DNA of 64,000 nucleotides. Source: Chromatiaceae bacterium (GTDB lineage Bacteria > Pseudomonadota > Gammaproteobacteria > Chromatiales > Chromatiaceae). Location: the NCBI GenBank assembly GCA_024235175.1, contig JACKMX010000006.1, forward strand, positions 238,501 to 302,500, written 5' to 3'. Made by a program: the position numbers and the translations under genes. Numbering within the stretch: the stretch's first letter is position 1; every line of letters begins with the position of its first letter. Shown here one piece after another: positions 38,163 through 47,091 of this stretch. The notes below the pieces were generated by a model. It saw only the letters and a list, made by a program, of their open reading frames with translations, searched no databases and was not told the origin of the DNA.

Positions 38163-38199
38163 AAAGGGCACCTTCTCTATTGTGAAGGTGCCCTTTTTT
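38163..38199 (+). terminator. Rho-independent terminator of glnA
   Basis: A 13-bp perfect stem, AAAGGGCACCTTC (38163-38175) and GAAGGTGCCCTTT (38184-38196), with an 8-nt loop, followed by T to 38199. It lies 21 bases past the glnA stop. Confidence 0.92.
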
Positions 38200-38265
38200 G
38201 TGCGTTGGTCGGAGAAATCGGCTCATTCATCTGCGGGGTTATTGTTGTGCGCTAACTGCTGGGCT

Positions 38266-38850
38266 ATGCTGTTGAACATGTGGAGACTACTTACTCTGAT
38301 TTTACTTGCCGGCAGCGGATACGTGACTGCAGATGTCTACCGTTGGATAGATGAGAACGGGCTGATCCATTTTTCCGATAAATCTCAGGCTGGTGCCGAG
38401 CAGATCAAGCTCAGGGAGACCTCCGTGTATACGCCGCCATCTGCGGGCGAACCTGAATCCGATTCCGCTTTGGAACAAAAAACAGAGGCTGATAGCAGCA
38501 AAGATTCGGGTGGGGTTTTGGAGTACGAAGTTATCTCCATAGTCAGCCCGGAAAACAATCAGGTACTGCGATCCAGTGAGGGCACCATGGACATTTCTGT
38601 GGAACTCAGACCGGGTCTGCAACCAGGACATAAGATAAGGGTTTATCTCAACGGCACACAAGCTTCGCAGGATCTGGAGACTACCCAGATTACGCTTCAG
38701 GACATGGATCGGGGTACCCACTCGCTTGAGGTGAGTGTGATCGATCAGAACAACAAAGAACTGAAACGGTCGAGCGCCGTCAGTTTTCATATGCTCCGTT
38801 TGGCTGAACCCCGTACCGCTCCATTCGGAGGAAATGCCAGCGAAAGCTGA
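38266..38850 (+). CDS. DUF4124-domain exported protein
   Basis: A predicted secreted protein. The start at 38266 (or ATG at 38278) gives an N-terminal signal peptide (WRLLTLILLAGSGYVTA) followed at once by the DUF4124 motif DVYRWIDENGLIHFSDK. Then come a low-complexity acidic linker and an Ig-like beta region (about 90-180) of the type SPENNQVLRSSEGTMDISV. An in-frame extension upstream would run into the glnA terminator and is rejected. Such genes often lie between glnA and ntrB in related bacteria; function unknown. Confidence 0.85.
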   Translation: MLLNMWRLLTLILLAGSGYVTADVYRWIDENGLIHFSDKSQAGAEQIKLRETSVYTPPSAGEPESDSALEQKTEADSSKDSGGVLEYEVISIVSPENNQVLRSSEGTMDISVELRPGLQPGHKIRVYLNGTQASQDLETTQITLQDMDRGTHSLEVSVIDQNNKELKRSSAVSFHMLRLAEPRTAPFGGNASES

Positions 38851-38932
38851 GCAGTTTCCGGCCCGCAAGCGGTCTTTTCCCGAACTACTTTCCGAAATAT
38901 GCGGTAAGCATAGATCTTCTACATGTGAATGA

Positions 38933-38949
38933 CGCACCATTTCGGTGCA
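38933..38949. promoter_or_regulatory. NtrC-binding site upstream of ntrBC
   Basis: CGCACCATTTCGGTGCA contains the perfect inverted repeat GCACC-ATTTC-GGTGC and matches the NtrC enhancer consensus. It is about 120 bp upstream of the predicted ntrB start of transcription. Confidence 0.78.
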
Positions 38950-39034
38950 CATGAACGAACCAGTCGTCCTGAATGGTGCTTATCCCAGCTCCACACACCA
39001 TGATTTGTCAGGGATTTTTCTATTTTCACCTTGT

Positions 39035-39050
39035 TGGTGCGTTTCTTGCT
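39035..39050 (+). promoter_or_regulatory. Sigma-54 promoter of ntrBC
   Basis: TGGTGCGTTTCTTGCT matches the -24/-12 consensus at the key GG and GC and at most other positions. Expected transcription start is near 39062, which leaves a 26-base leader before the ntrB ATG at 39088. Confidence 0.72.
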
Positions 39051-39087
39051 GCCTAAATTCAGAATGAAGAGAGCGGATTCCACTTTA

Positions 39088-40164
39088 ATGAGCAACTACA
39101 CGACCCGGATTCTCGACAATCTGAATACAGTGACTTTGTTGTTCGATAGTAACCTTAAGCTGCGTTATATGAATCCGGCTGGTGAAGCGTTATTCCAAGT
39201 AAGTGCCCGCCATGTGGTTGGGCAAAGTGCTGCGGCGTTGATTCATTGTCCCGGTGGCCTGGTAAAAACGAATCTCAAACGTGCGCTAACCAGCGGGCGG
39301 CCGTTCACCGAAAGGGAGATGAGTCTGCCGTTGTCGGAGGATCGTGTGGTCACAGTCGATTGTACGGTCATTCCGCTTAGTCCCAGAGAGGGTGAGTCTG
39401 GATTGCTGGTGGAACTGCAGCAGATAGATCGTCAGCTTCGCATCAGCCGGGAAGAGCAACTGATTTCGCAACAAGATGCCACCAGAGATCTGCTTCGGGG
39501 GCTGGCCCACGAAATAAAGAATCCGCTTGGGGGACTGCGTGGTGCTGCGCAACTGTTGGAGCAGGAACTGGAAGGGGCTGCACTCAGGGAGTATACCCAG
39601 ATTATTATCAACGAAGCCGACCGATTACAGTCGTTGGTCGACAGCATGCTGGGACCGAACAAACTACCCCGTCTGGCCAATGTCAATATCCATACCCTGT
39701 TGGAACGAGTCAGGAATCTGGTTACCGCTGAATTCGGCAGCGAGGTTCAGTTTGGACGTGATTATGATCCCAGTATTCCGGAGCTGTTACTCGACAGTGA
39801 CCGTATTATTCAGGCGCTGCTGAACATAATGCGAAATGCCGCCAGAGCGGTGGTCGCAGTTGCCAATGGGGAAATTGTTTTACGGACCCGTATATTGCGC
39901 CAGTTTACGATCGGACACAGACGACACCGACTCGTGGTGCAGATCGTAATTGAAGACAACGGGCCAGGTGTACCAAAAGAGATCCGGGAGAAGGTCTTCT
40001 ACCCGATGGTCACCGCAAGTGATGATGGAATGGGATTGGGCCTCTCTATAGCTCAATCTCTGATCAATATGCATGGAGGGCTCGTAGAGTGCGAAAGCAG
40101 ACCAGGAAAAACGGAATTTACCGTATTGCTTCCAGTGGAAAATCCTAATGTCAAGAAGTCATAG
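39088..40164 (+). CDS. glnL: Nitrogen regulation sensor kinase NtrB
   Basis: Histidine kinase/phosphatase that sets NtrC phosphorylation in response to PII protein. The start at 39088 (MSNYTTRILDNLNTVTLLFD) gives 358 residues; earlier ATGs at 39031 and 39064 lie in or at the sigma-54 promoter. Domains are PAS (about 5-110), the H-box GLAHEIKNPLGGLRGAAQLL (His near 140), and a GHKL ATPase with NIMRNAARA, EDNGPGVP and GMGLGLSIAQ. No membrane segment, as expected for this soluble sensor. It overlaps ntrC by 17 bases. Confidence 0.95.
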   Translation: MSNYTTRILDNLNTVTLLFDSNLKLRYMNPAGEALFQVSARHVVGQSAAALIHCPGGLVKTNLKRALTSGRPFTEREMSLPLSEDRVVTVDCTVIPLSPREGESGLLVELQQIDRQLRISREEQLISQQDATRDLLRGLAHEIKNPLGGLRGAAQLLEQELEGAALREYTQIIINEADRLQSLVDSMLGPNKLPRLANVNIHTLLERVRNLVTAEFGSEVQFGRDYDPSIPELLLDSDRIIQALLNIMRNAARAVVAVANGEIVLRTRILRQFTIGHRRHRLVVQIVIEDNGPGVPKEIREKVFYPMVTASDDGMGLGLSIAQSLINMHGGLVECESRPGKTEFTVLLPVENPNVKKS

Positions 40165-41554
40165 AATCTGGGTCATCGATGATGACCGTTCAATTCGTTG
40201 GGTACTGGAGAAAGCGTTGCAGAAAGCCGGTATGGAAGTCACAACCTATGCTAATGCCAATGGCATCATGGAAGCGCTCTCTGGGGAGCAGCCTGACGCC
40301 ATAGTGTCGGATGTGCGTATGCCCGGAATCGATGGTCTTTCGCTTTTGGTGAGCATCAACGAGCGGTATCCAGATTTGCCGGTCATCATCATGACCGCGC
40401 ACTCAGATCTGGACAGTGCCGTTGCCGCTTACCACAGCGGAGCCTTTGAGTATCTGCCCAAGCCGTTTGATGTCAATAATGCGATAGAGCAGGTTTCACG
40501 CGCCTGCCGCAAGAGTCGTGGCCGCACAAACAGCAGTGAGGAATCAGCTGCAGGGGCGCCGGAAATTATTGGTGAGGCGCCGGCAATGCAGGAGGTTTTC
40601 CGTGCCATTGGCCGACTGGCGCGCTCCAATATCACGGTCCTTATCAATGGAGAGTCGGGCACAGGCAAGGAGTTGGTCGCGCAGGCCCTGCACCGGCACA
40701 GTCCGCGTTGCGGAAGTCGCTTCATTGCTCTGAATATGGCAGCAATTCCGAAAGATTTGATGGAATCGGAGCTTTTCGGTCATGAGCGAGGTGCGTTTAC
40801 AGGTGCGCAGACCCGGCGCGTGGGGAGATTTGAACAGGCCGATGGCGGTACGCTGTTTCTGGATGAGATAGGTGACATGCCCGCCGAGTTGCAAACCCGC
40901 CTGCTGCGTGTGCTGGCAGAGGGCAAGTTCTACCGGGTAGGAGGACACGAGCCTATCGCGGTTGACGTAAGGATCATTGCCGCCACTCATCAGAACCTGG
41001 AGAGACTGGTCAAGGAAGGCCGTTTTCGCGAGGATCTTTTTCACCGGCTCAATGTGATCAGGGTACATGTTCCGTCGTTGAGGGAACGTAAGGAGGATAT
41101 TGCTCTTCTGATGTCCTATTTTCTTTCTAAAGCCGCGGCCGAACTTGAAGTAGAGACCAAAGTGCTTTTACCGGATGCATTGAAGGAGCTGGAAAACATG
41201 GAGTGGCCTGGAAACGTCCGGCAACTGGAGAATATGGCACGTTGGCTTACGGTTATGGCGTCGAGCCATGAAATCCATGTTGAAGATCTGCCTCCGGAAG
41301 TACGAAATGGAAGTGGCGAGGAGAGTGGGAGCGATGTGAAAGACTGGCGGCACAGTCTGCGTGCTTGGGCCGTAAGACGTCTGCAGCAGGGTCATCAGAA
41401 TCTGTTGCAGGAAGCCACACCGGCGTTCGAGAGTATCATGATTGAGGCGGCGCTGGAGCGTACAGGTGGCCGGCGCCAGGAGGCGGCTAAACTGCTCGGA
41501 TGGGGCAGAAATACTCTGACACGGAAAATCAAGGAATTGGATCTGGAAGAGTAG
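40148..41554 (+). CDS. glnG: Nitrogen regulation response regulator NtrC
   Basis: Sigma-54 enhancer-binding activator. The 468 residues match E. coli NtrC: receiver domain with phospho-acceptor Asp55 (VSDVRMPG), AAA+ domain with Walker A GESGTGKE, the sigma-54 contact loop ESELFGHERGAFTGA, and a C-terminal Fis-type helix-turn-helix (RRQEAAKLLGWGRNTLTRKIKEL). It likely activates glnA and its own operon through the palindromes listed. Confidence 0.97.
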   Translation: MSRSHRIWVIDDDRSIRWVLEKALQKAGMEVTTYANANGIMEALSGEQPDAIVSDVRMPGIDGLSLLVSINERYPDLPVIIMTAHSDLDSAVAAYHSGAFEYLPKPFDVNNAIEQVSRACRKSRGRTNSSEESAAGAPEIIGEAPAMQEVFRAIGRLARSNITVLINGESGTGKELVAQALHRHSPRCGSRFIALNMAAIPKDLMESELFGHERGAFTGAQTRRVGRFEQADGGTLFLDEIGDMPAELQTRLLRVLAEGKFYRVGGHEPIAVDVRIIAATHQNLERLVKEGRFREDLFHRLNVIRVHVPSLRERKEDIALLMSYFLSKAAAELEVETKVLLPDALKELENMEWPGNVRQLENMARWLTVMASSHEIHVEDLPPEVRNGSGEESGSDVKDWRHSLRAWAVRRLQQGHQNLLQEATPAFESIMIEAALERTGGRRQEAAKLLGWGRNTLTRKIKELDLEE

Positions 41555-41627
41555 TTCTGCACCAAACACGGGTGCCCGCGGTATACTCCAGTTTTAATTA
41601 TGTGGGATGGGTTTACGGAGTAGAGAG

Positions 41628-42029
41628 ATGGACAGCAGCAGTATCGACCTTCCGGGCTGCGAGGTAGAATCTATCGAGAAAGAGGGTAGCCGTGTCAGTT
41701 TACGCTTTTCCCGGGCCTATATTATCAAGACGATGACTGGTTCAGCGGAGCGCACCAGGTGGTGGCAGGCCGGCAGTCTGGTTTTTGAGAATGCAGAGGT
41801 GGATGGCGATCTTCCACCGTTGCCGGGCATCTGCTCAGGTGGGGATGTGGGGGAGAACATCTACACCTATCGGGATATGATTCCAATCCCTCTGCAGAGC
41901 AGAGGTCACGCGTTTTGCGATCTGGGGTTTGAAGGTACGGATCTGCGGCTCAGGGTACAAGCCGGTTCTGTTCATCTGGATATGATCGATCGGCCGCGCT
42001 ATATCGACCATCTGCGCCCCGGAGTATAG
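41628..42029 (+). CDS. Conserved-looking small protein of unknown function
   Basis: A 133-residue predicted cytoplasmic protein with no signal peptide. Start chosen at 41628 because GGAG (41617-41620) lies at a good distance; an ATG at 41607 lacks this. It is beta-rich with alternating hydrophobic residues (EVESIEKEGSRVSLRFSRAYII, then FCDLGFEGTDLRLRVQAGS), suggesting a small beta sandwich or barrel. I do not recognise the family. It follows ntrC by about 75 bases on the same strand. Confidence 0.7.
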   Translation: MDSSSIDLPGCEVESIEKEGSRVSLRFSRAYIIKTMTGSAERTRWWQAGSLVFENAEVDGDLPPLPGICSGGDVGENIYTYRDMIPIPLQSRGHAFCDLGFEGTDLRLRVQAGSVHLDMIDRPRYIDHLRPGV

Positions 42030-42072
42030 ATTCATAGACAGGGCGTCTGCATTCTTGGTCTGGAAATCCGGG

Positions 42073-42591
42073 CTAAGGCTCCTCCATGGCAAGCGAGCGA
42101 AGTGGCACCAGCAGGGCTGGATCGTCCCATCGGCGAGCGCCGAGAGCCTGGTAGGCGACTCTTCCCTTGGTATCAACAACGTATGTCGCTGGCAGGCGTC
42201 GGATACCCCAAAGGGCTGAGATTTTTTCATCCTTGTCCAGAAGAACCGGGATATCAAAATCACGCTCAGCCAGGAACCTGGCTACGATTTCCCGTTCCTC
42301 CCCCATATTGACCGCCACAAACCTGCCCCGATGCTTTTCCAGCCATTCTGCACCGCGCTGCATTGATTGCATCTCGTTGACACAGGGCGGACACCAGCTG
42401 GCCCAGAAATTCACCACCACTACCTCTCCCTGAAAGTCTGAGAGAGTTATGGTCTTTCCGTAAAGATCAGGGAGAGAAAGATCGGGTGCGGGGGGGCGCT
42501 GGTAGACAGGTATCAAAGTCTGACCGCCTGCAAACAGAACTCCGCTCGCGGTTAACAGAAACAACAGTACAAACAGTTGTGAGCGGTTCAT
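42073..42591 (-). CDS. TlpA/ResA-like thiol-disulfide oxidoreductase
   Basis: A membrane-anchored or exported thioredoxin-fold protein, 172 residues. It has an N-terminal hydrophobic signal/anchor (about 4-22), the DLYGKTITLSDFQGEVVVVNFWASWCPPC stretch with redox motif WCPPC (about 70-74), and the cis-Pro region LPATYVVDTKGR. Likely periplasmic disulfide reduction, for example in cytochrome c maturation; partner unknown. It is convergent with the preceding small gene and 22 bases downstream of the HDOD gene. Confidence 0.88.
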   Translation of the reverse strand: MNRSQLFVLLFLLTASGVLFAGGQTLIPVYQRPPAPDLSLPDLYGKTITLSDFQGEVVVVNFWASWCPPCVNEMQSMQRGAEWLEKHRGRFVAVNMGEEREIVARFLAERDFDIPVLLDKDEKISALWGIRRLPATYVVDTKGRVAYQALGARRWDDPALLVPLRSLAMEEP

Positions 42592-42613
42592 TGTCGCAGT
42601 GGAGGCTGTTTTC

Positions 42614-43888
42614 TCAGATGTTCAGCAGCGATATTGCGTGAGAGATCTGCTCCTTTGCCTCATCCAGAATTTTCAGGCTGAGCCTGGGTGTCAACTCACC
42701 CAAAGCGAGGCGTGAATGGGCAGGAACTTCATTGATTGCCGGCGCTGAAAACGCCTTGCTGGTTCCCACGAAACTGTGTAGTTGGGCGATTATAACCAGA
42801 TCGCAATAATCGGGGGTTATGCCCTTGTCGCGGTGCCAGTTTTCCGCCTCAAGTGCAGCGATAATGAACTCGGTTGGAAATCCCCATTTGCGCAGAATCA
42901 GACTGCCTGTCTGGGCACGCAGGCGTTTACATGCCTGATCAATGACTTCAGGCTGTCGCGATTCCAGCGGAAAACTTCGGGCGTAGTTGAGCACCGCAAC
43001 AATTCCGATATCGTGCAACAGCCCGATCAGCATGGCCAGTTCCGGATTAAAACGGTTGTCGTGTTTTGCCAGTACGTAGCATAAAGCCGCTACGTGGGTG
43101 CTGTGTTTCCACAACTCCTGCATGCGTTGTTGCAGCAGGCTGGAATCGGATTTGAACAAATCCTTCAGAGCAAATGAAAGCACCAGCTTATGTGTCACAT
43201 CAGTACCCAGACGAATGACAGCACCGGTGCAGGTCTCCACCTCGCTGCGCCTGCCATACATGGCGCTGTTTGAAGCTTTAATGAGCTTGGCGGTAATTTG
43301 AGGATCGGTCTGAATCATCTCGGCAATAGTCGCTGCATCGCTGACTTTGTCCTCCAACGCCTTGCCGATTTTTATCGCCACCTCCGGCAGGCTGGGGAGT
43401 TCCAATGCATCGCTTTCAAGGTCCTGCAGAAATTGAAAAGAGAGTTGATTCTCAAAATCGGTGGCTTCACCATCGGTATCGCCGCTCACCTCGTACCCAG
43501 CAACACCTTCAGGCTCGTTGGAGGAGCTTTTTTGTCTGATTTCATCCAGTTGTTCACGCCTAATCCGCAAAAAACGTACATTTGTTACAGAAATGACGTC
43601 GTAGTGGCGTGGGAGTAACTGTGATATCGGGTTGCCCGCGGAGGCATCCCCATCACGCACATCGCTGATTTTTCCATCTGCCGCACGCAGTCGGATGTGC
43701 CCTTCCACAAGAAAAAAACTGTACTCTTCCTGGCTGCCCTGTTTGATCAACAGCCGCCCGGCAGGAAGCTGTTCGATTTCGATGAGAGAGGATAAGCTCT
43801 GCAGCTGCTCCTCAGACAAATCCCGCAATGGAAGAAATTTTCGCAGTATCTCGGGTGTGGGGCTGTTGAAAGCCGTTTCCGTCGTCAT
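42614..43888 (-). CDS. Cyclic-nucleotide-binding and HDOD domain protein
   Basis: A 424-residue cytoplasmic signalling protein. The N-terminal part (about 12-120) is a cNMP-binding beta roll of the Crp type (PAGRLLIKQGSQEEYSFFLVEGHIRL). The C-terminal part (about 160-370) is an HDOD domain (LPSLPEVAIKIGKALED, HSTHVAALCYVLA, IGLLHDIGIVAVL), a non-standard HD domain with regulatory roles. No DNA-binding or output enzyme domain is seen. Function unknown; it may link a cyclic nucleotide or other ligand to cell-cycle or motility control. Confidence 0.88.
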   Translation of the reverse strand: MTTETAFNSPTPEILRKFLPLRDLSEEQLQSLSSLIEIEQLPAGRLLIKQGSQEEYSFFLVEGHIRLRAADGKISDVRDGDASAGNPISQLLPRHYDVISVTNVRFLRIRREQLDEIRQKSSSNEPEGVAGYEVSGDTDGEATDFENQLSFQFLQDLESDALELPSLPEVAIKIGKALEDKVSDAATIAEMIQTDPQITAKLIKASNSAMYGRRSEVETCTGAVIRLGTDVTHKLVLSFALKDLFKSDSSLLQQRMQELWKHSTHVAALCYVLAKHDNRFNPELAMLIGLLHDIGIVAVLNYARSFPLESRQPEVIDQACKRLRAQTGSLILRKWGFPTEFIIAALEAENWHRDKGITPDYCDLVIIAQLHSFVGTSKAFSAPAINEVPAHSRLALGELTPRLSLKILDEAKEQISHAISLLNI

Positions 43889-44004
43889 TTGATTCTTTCC
43901 CGGTAATCAGATAGTTACTTTATCGACCGGTTTATGCAGAACATTATCCATACCGGTCAACCGGTTAGTATACTTACTGAAATGTTGGACAAAAATCTGT
44001 CTCC

Positions 44005-44976
44005 TCAGCAACCACAGCGAACCGCAGGGGGCTCATTGAGTCTGAGAGAGCCGGTCAATTGCATGACTGATTGTAGCTTATGCCTCTCTAAATAAGCGGA
44101 TATGCCCTGGTTGATTTTAATGCAGATGAGCGGATCGTAGAATAGAGCCGTTCCCACGCCAACTGCAGAGGCACCCGCAATCAGAAATTCCAATGCGTCC
44201 TCCACACTGTTCACGCCACCCTGACCAATTATCGGAATACCCTGGTTTTTGCATACCTGATAGACCTGATGAACCTTGAGAAGTGCAACGGGCTTGATTG
44301 CCGGCCCGGAAAGTCCACCCTGATTGTTACCGATTATCGGCTTACGGCTTTCGCTGTCTATAGCCATTCCCATGAGTGTATTGATAACCGAAAAGGCATC
44401 ACTGCCGGCTTCGATGCAGACTCTTGCATTACCTGCGATATCGGTCTGATTCGGCGAAAGCTTGGTAATCAGAGGCTTGTTCGTCGCCCTTCGACAGGCT
44501 TCAACCACCCTGGCCGACATGGCCGGATCATTGCCAAAGGCAACACCTCCCTCTTTCACGTTAGGGCAGGAGATATTGATTTCGATGGCATCTATTGGCG
44601 AGTCATCAAAACGCCGGGTTACCTGTTCATACTCTTCCACGGTTGAGCCGGAGACGTTTGCGATAAAGCGGCACTCGGAAAAATCGAGCGTGGGAAGTAT
44701 TTCATCCACCACCTTGTCCACGCCCGGATTCTGCAGACCGATGGCATTGAGCAGCCCTTGCGGCGTTTCGTAAATACGATGGGGCTTATTTCCCAGGCGG
44801 GGTTCGAGTGTAGTGCCCTTCAGGCAGACGGCACCTGCATCCCGATTGGAAAATCCTTTGATCCGGGTGTACTCTTCGCCAAAACCGACACATCCCGATA
44901 ACAGTACCAGGGGGTTATCGAAGCGTAATCCGCAAAAGTCTACGGTTAATGGGGTGTCAGAGTTGGGTAAAGGCAT
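44005..44976 (-). CDS. pyrD: Dihydroorotate dehydrogenase, class 1B-like catalytic subunit
   Basis: Flavoprotein related to pyrimidine biosynthesis. The 323-residue protein has FMN-barrel motifs (NPLVLLSGCVGFGEEY, IPIIGQGGVNSVEDA, GASAVGVGTALF) and the active-site Cys in NISCPNVKEGG, the class 1 pattern (class 2 enzymes use Ser). Class 1B enzymes normally need PyrK for electron transfer, but no pyrK is adjacent, so the electron acceptor is open. It runs divergently from trmL. Confidence 0.85.
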   Translation of the reverse strand: MPLPNSDTPLTVDFCGLRFDNPLVLLSGCVGFGEEYTRIKGFSNRDAGAVCLKGTTLEPRLGNKPHRIYETPQGLLNAIGLQNPGVDKVVDEILPTLDFSECRFIANVSGSTVEEYEQVTRRFDDSPIDAIEINISCPNVKEGGVAFGNDPAMSARVVEACRRATNKPLITKLSPNQTDIAGNARVCIEAGSDAFSVINTLMGMAIDSESRKPIIGNNQGGLSGPAIKPVALLKVHQVYQVCKNQGIPIIGQGGVNSVEDALEFLIAGASAVGVGTALFYDPLICIKINQGISAYLERHKLQSVMQLTGSLRLNEPPAVRCGC

Positions 44977-45033
44977 ATCTATTTTCCGAAACGCTGTTTA
45001 GCAGTTTTCTCTGGAAGCTGGATTATCTCCTGC

Positions 45034-45489
45034 ATGTTTCACGTCGCATTATACGAACCGGAGATTCCGCCAAATACGGGGAACATCATACGCCTGTGCG
45101 CCAACGCAGGCAGCACTCTTCACTTGATCCACCCACTGGGTTTCAGTCTGGAGGACAGACAGCTGCGCCGGGCTGGGCTTGATTATCACGATCTCGCCAA
45201 TCTGCATCAGTACAGCACATTGGATCAATTCCGCGCTGCGCATCGCAACCGGCGTCTTTTTGCATGTTCCACACGCGGCAGGGTCGAGTATACCCGCCCT
45301 CAGTATCGTCCGGACGATGTGCTGCTGTTTGGCCCCGAAAGTCGCGGATTGCCCCACTCCCTGCTGGATGAACTTTCGACCGAGTATTCGATCCGCATCC
45401 CCATGCGGCCGGGAAACAGAAGCCTTAATCTCTCCAATGCCGTAGCCATTATATTGTATGAAGCCTGGCGACAGCTGGAATTTGCCTGA
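45034..45489 (+). CDS. trmL: tRNA (cytidine/uridine-34 2'-O)-methyltransferase TrmL
   Basis: SPOUT-fold methyltransferase for the wobble position of tRNA-Leu. The 151-residue protein starts MFHVALYEPEIPPNTGNIIR, with the family core EPEIPPNTGNIIRLCAN, and has the knot motifs LLFGPESRGLP and IPMRPGNRSLNLSNAVAI. It is convergent with gpsA, 7 bases apart. Confidence 0.96.
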   Translation: MFHVALYEPEIPPNTGNIIRLCANAGSTLHLIHPLGFSLEDRQLRRAGLDYHDLANLHQYSTLDQFRAAHRNRRLFACSTRGRVEYTRPQYRPDDVLLFGPESRGLPHSLLDELSTEYSIRIPMRPGNRSLNLSNAVAIILYEAWRQLEFA

Positions 45490-45496
45490 CTGGTTG

Positions 45497-46507
45497 TTAT
45501 CCTGTTTCCTGTTTCCGGCTGCGTCCGAGCAGAGCCTGAACCCCCTCTTTCGGTGAAAGCCCCTGATACAAAACTCGATAGGTCTGCTCCGTAATGGGCA
45601 TGTTGACACCGAGTGCCTGGGCTTTCCGGTGAATTTCCAGGGTAGTGGGTACGCCCTCAACCTCCTGACCTATCTCTTGCATTGCCTGCTCAATAGAGAG
45701 CCCGCGGGCCAGAGCCAAACCCATACGCCGATTGCGCGACTGATCATCGGTGCAGGTCAGAACCAGATCGCCAAGGCCGCCAAGGCCCATAAACGTCTCA
45801 GGTGCTCCTCCCAGCGCAAGCCCCAGTCGTGTGATCTCAGCGAGTCCCCGGGTAATCAGCGCCGCACGTGTGTTGGCACCGAAGCCCAGGCCGTCAGCTA
45901 TACCGGCAGCAATCGCCATAATGTTTTTGGCGGCACCGCCGACCTCAAGTCCAATGACGTCATTACTGGTGTAGGCGCGGAAATTGTCCGAGTGTAGATA
46001 GGTTGCCAGCCGGGTTGCATGATCGCTGGAACGCGAGGCGACGGTCAGAGCGGTTGGCAGTCCCCGCGCCACCTCTGTTGCAAAGCTGGGACCCGATATA
46101 ACCGCAGTGGAGCCAATGCTTTCAATCCGCTCCGCAAGTTCATGGAGCAGCTCACCGGTCCCAGGCTGTAATCCCTTGGTTGCCCAGCTCAGAGTCGAAC
46201 CGTAACTGAGAATCGCACTACTCTGTTTGAGGACGCTGGCAAAGGCGTGGCTGGGAACAGCAATCAGCGTTTCGTCGACATCCCTCAGTGCATATGCCAG
46301 ATCTGCGGTTGGAGTCAGCCCCGGTGGGAATCGATAACCGGAAAGAAATGCCCGATTCTCCCCATCCCTTTGCAGCTCATCCACGTGAGCTTGGAGATGA
46401 CTCCAAAGTTTTACCTCAGCGCCATTACGGCTTAACAGAATTGCCAGTGCGGTTCCCCACGAACCGGCACCGAGCACCGCAATTGTTACTGGCGATCTGT
46501 CAGCCAT
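45497..46507 (-). CDS. gpsA: Glycerol-3-phosphate dehydrogenase [NAD(P)+]
   Basis: Reduces dihydroxyacetone phosphate to sn-glycerol-3-phosphate for phospholipids. The 336-residue protein has the Rossmann motif AVLGAGSWGTALA (about 10-22), the ATKGLQPGTGEL segment, the catalytic-lysine region GGAAKNIMAIAAGIADGL, and NTRAALITRGLAEI. It is 62 bases downstream of secB, as in E. coli. Confidence 0.97.
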   Translation of the reverse strand: MADRSPVTIAVLGAGSWGTALAILLSRNGAEVKLWSHLQAHVDELQRDGENRAFLSGYRFPPGLTPTADLAYALRDVDETLIAVPSHAFASVLKQSSAILSYGSTLSWATKGLQPGTGELLHELAERIESIGSTAVISGPSFATEVARGLPTALTVASRSSDHATRLATYLHSDNFRAYTSNDVIGLEVGGAAKNIMAIAAGIADGLGFGANTRAALITRGLAEITRLGLALGGAPETFMGLGGLGDLVLTCTDDQSRNRRMGLALARGLSIEQAMQEIGQEVEGVPTTLEIHRKAQALGVNMPITEQTYRVLYQGLSPKEGVQALLGRSRKQETG

Positions 46508-46569
46508 CTTGTGCCGGGAGAGCTGCTGTGCGTGTGATGGTTACAGTTATTCCACATACAAGCCCAAGG

Positions 46570-47049
46570 CTAATGGGCCTTGTTGGAACTCTCTTCCGCT
46601 TGCTTCCTCTGTTCCTGTACATGCTGGGCATAGAGCGCTTCAAAATTTACAGGAGTCAGCAGCAACTGGGGAAAACTGCCTTTGCTGACAAGATCGGAAA
46701 TCACTTCACGGGCATAGGGAAAGAGAACGTTGGGGCAGTAGGCACCCAACATGTGTCCCAGTTCAGCATCTGCGAAGCCCTTTACGGCGAAAATTCCGGC
46801 TTGCTGAATTTCAACCAGGAACGCTGTTTTGTCACCGATTTTCGTAGTGACGGTGATAGTCAACACCACTTCGTATGCATTGTCCGCAAATTTGTTTACG
46901 ATGCTGTTGATGTTGAGATTTGATTCGGGTTTCCACTCTTCACTAAATATCGTAGGCGAGTTGGGTGTTTCAAAGGAGATATCCTTCACGTAAATCCGTT
47001 GGAGCGCGAATTCACGCTGATTCTGTTCCGCTTGTTTTTGGTCACTCAT
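46570..47049 (-). CDS. secB: Protein-export chaperone SecB
   Basis: Tetrameric chaperone that keeps preproteins unfolded and hands them to SecA. The 159-residue acidic protein has FALQRIYVKDISFETPNSP at the N-terminus and the conserved PNVLFPYAREVISDLVSKGSFPQLLLTPVNF segment. It lies in the rhodanese-secB-gpsA cluster; the grxC gene found between rhodanese and secB in E. coli is absent here. Confidence 0.97.
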   Translation of the reverse strand: MSDQKQAEQNQREFALQRIYVKDISFETPNSPTIFSEEWKPESNLNINSIVNKFADNAYEVVLTITVTTKIGDKTAFLVEIQQAGIFAVKGFADAELGHMLGAYCPNVLFPYAREVISDLVSKGSFPQLLLTPVNFEALYAQHVQEQRKQAEESSNKAH

Positions 47050-47091
47050 GGTGTTGAATCCCTTGACTGCGATATGGGTAACTGGTTTGCA

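Noticed and set aside
38182..38265. Longer DUF4124 protein starting at 38182
   Set aside because: This start lies in the glnA terminator hairpin and would bury the signal peptide.
45034..45050. Third parS site at the trmL start (TGTTTCACGTCGCA)
   Set aside because: Only the left half matches; the right half GTGGAACA is lost, and the trmL start codon context explains the sequence.
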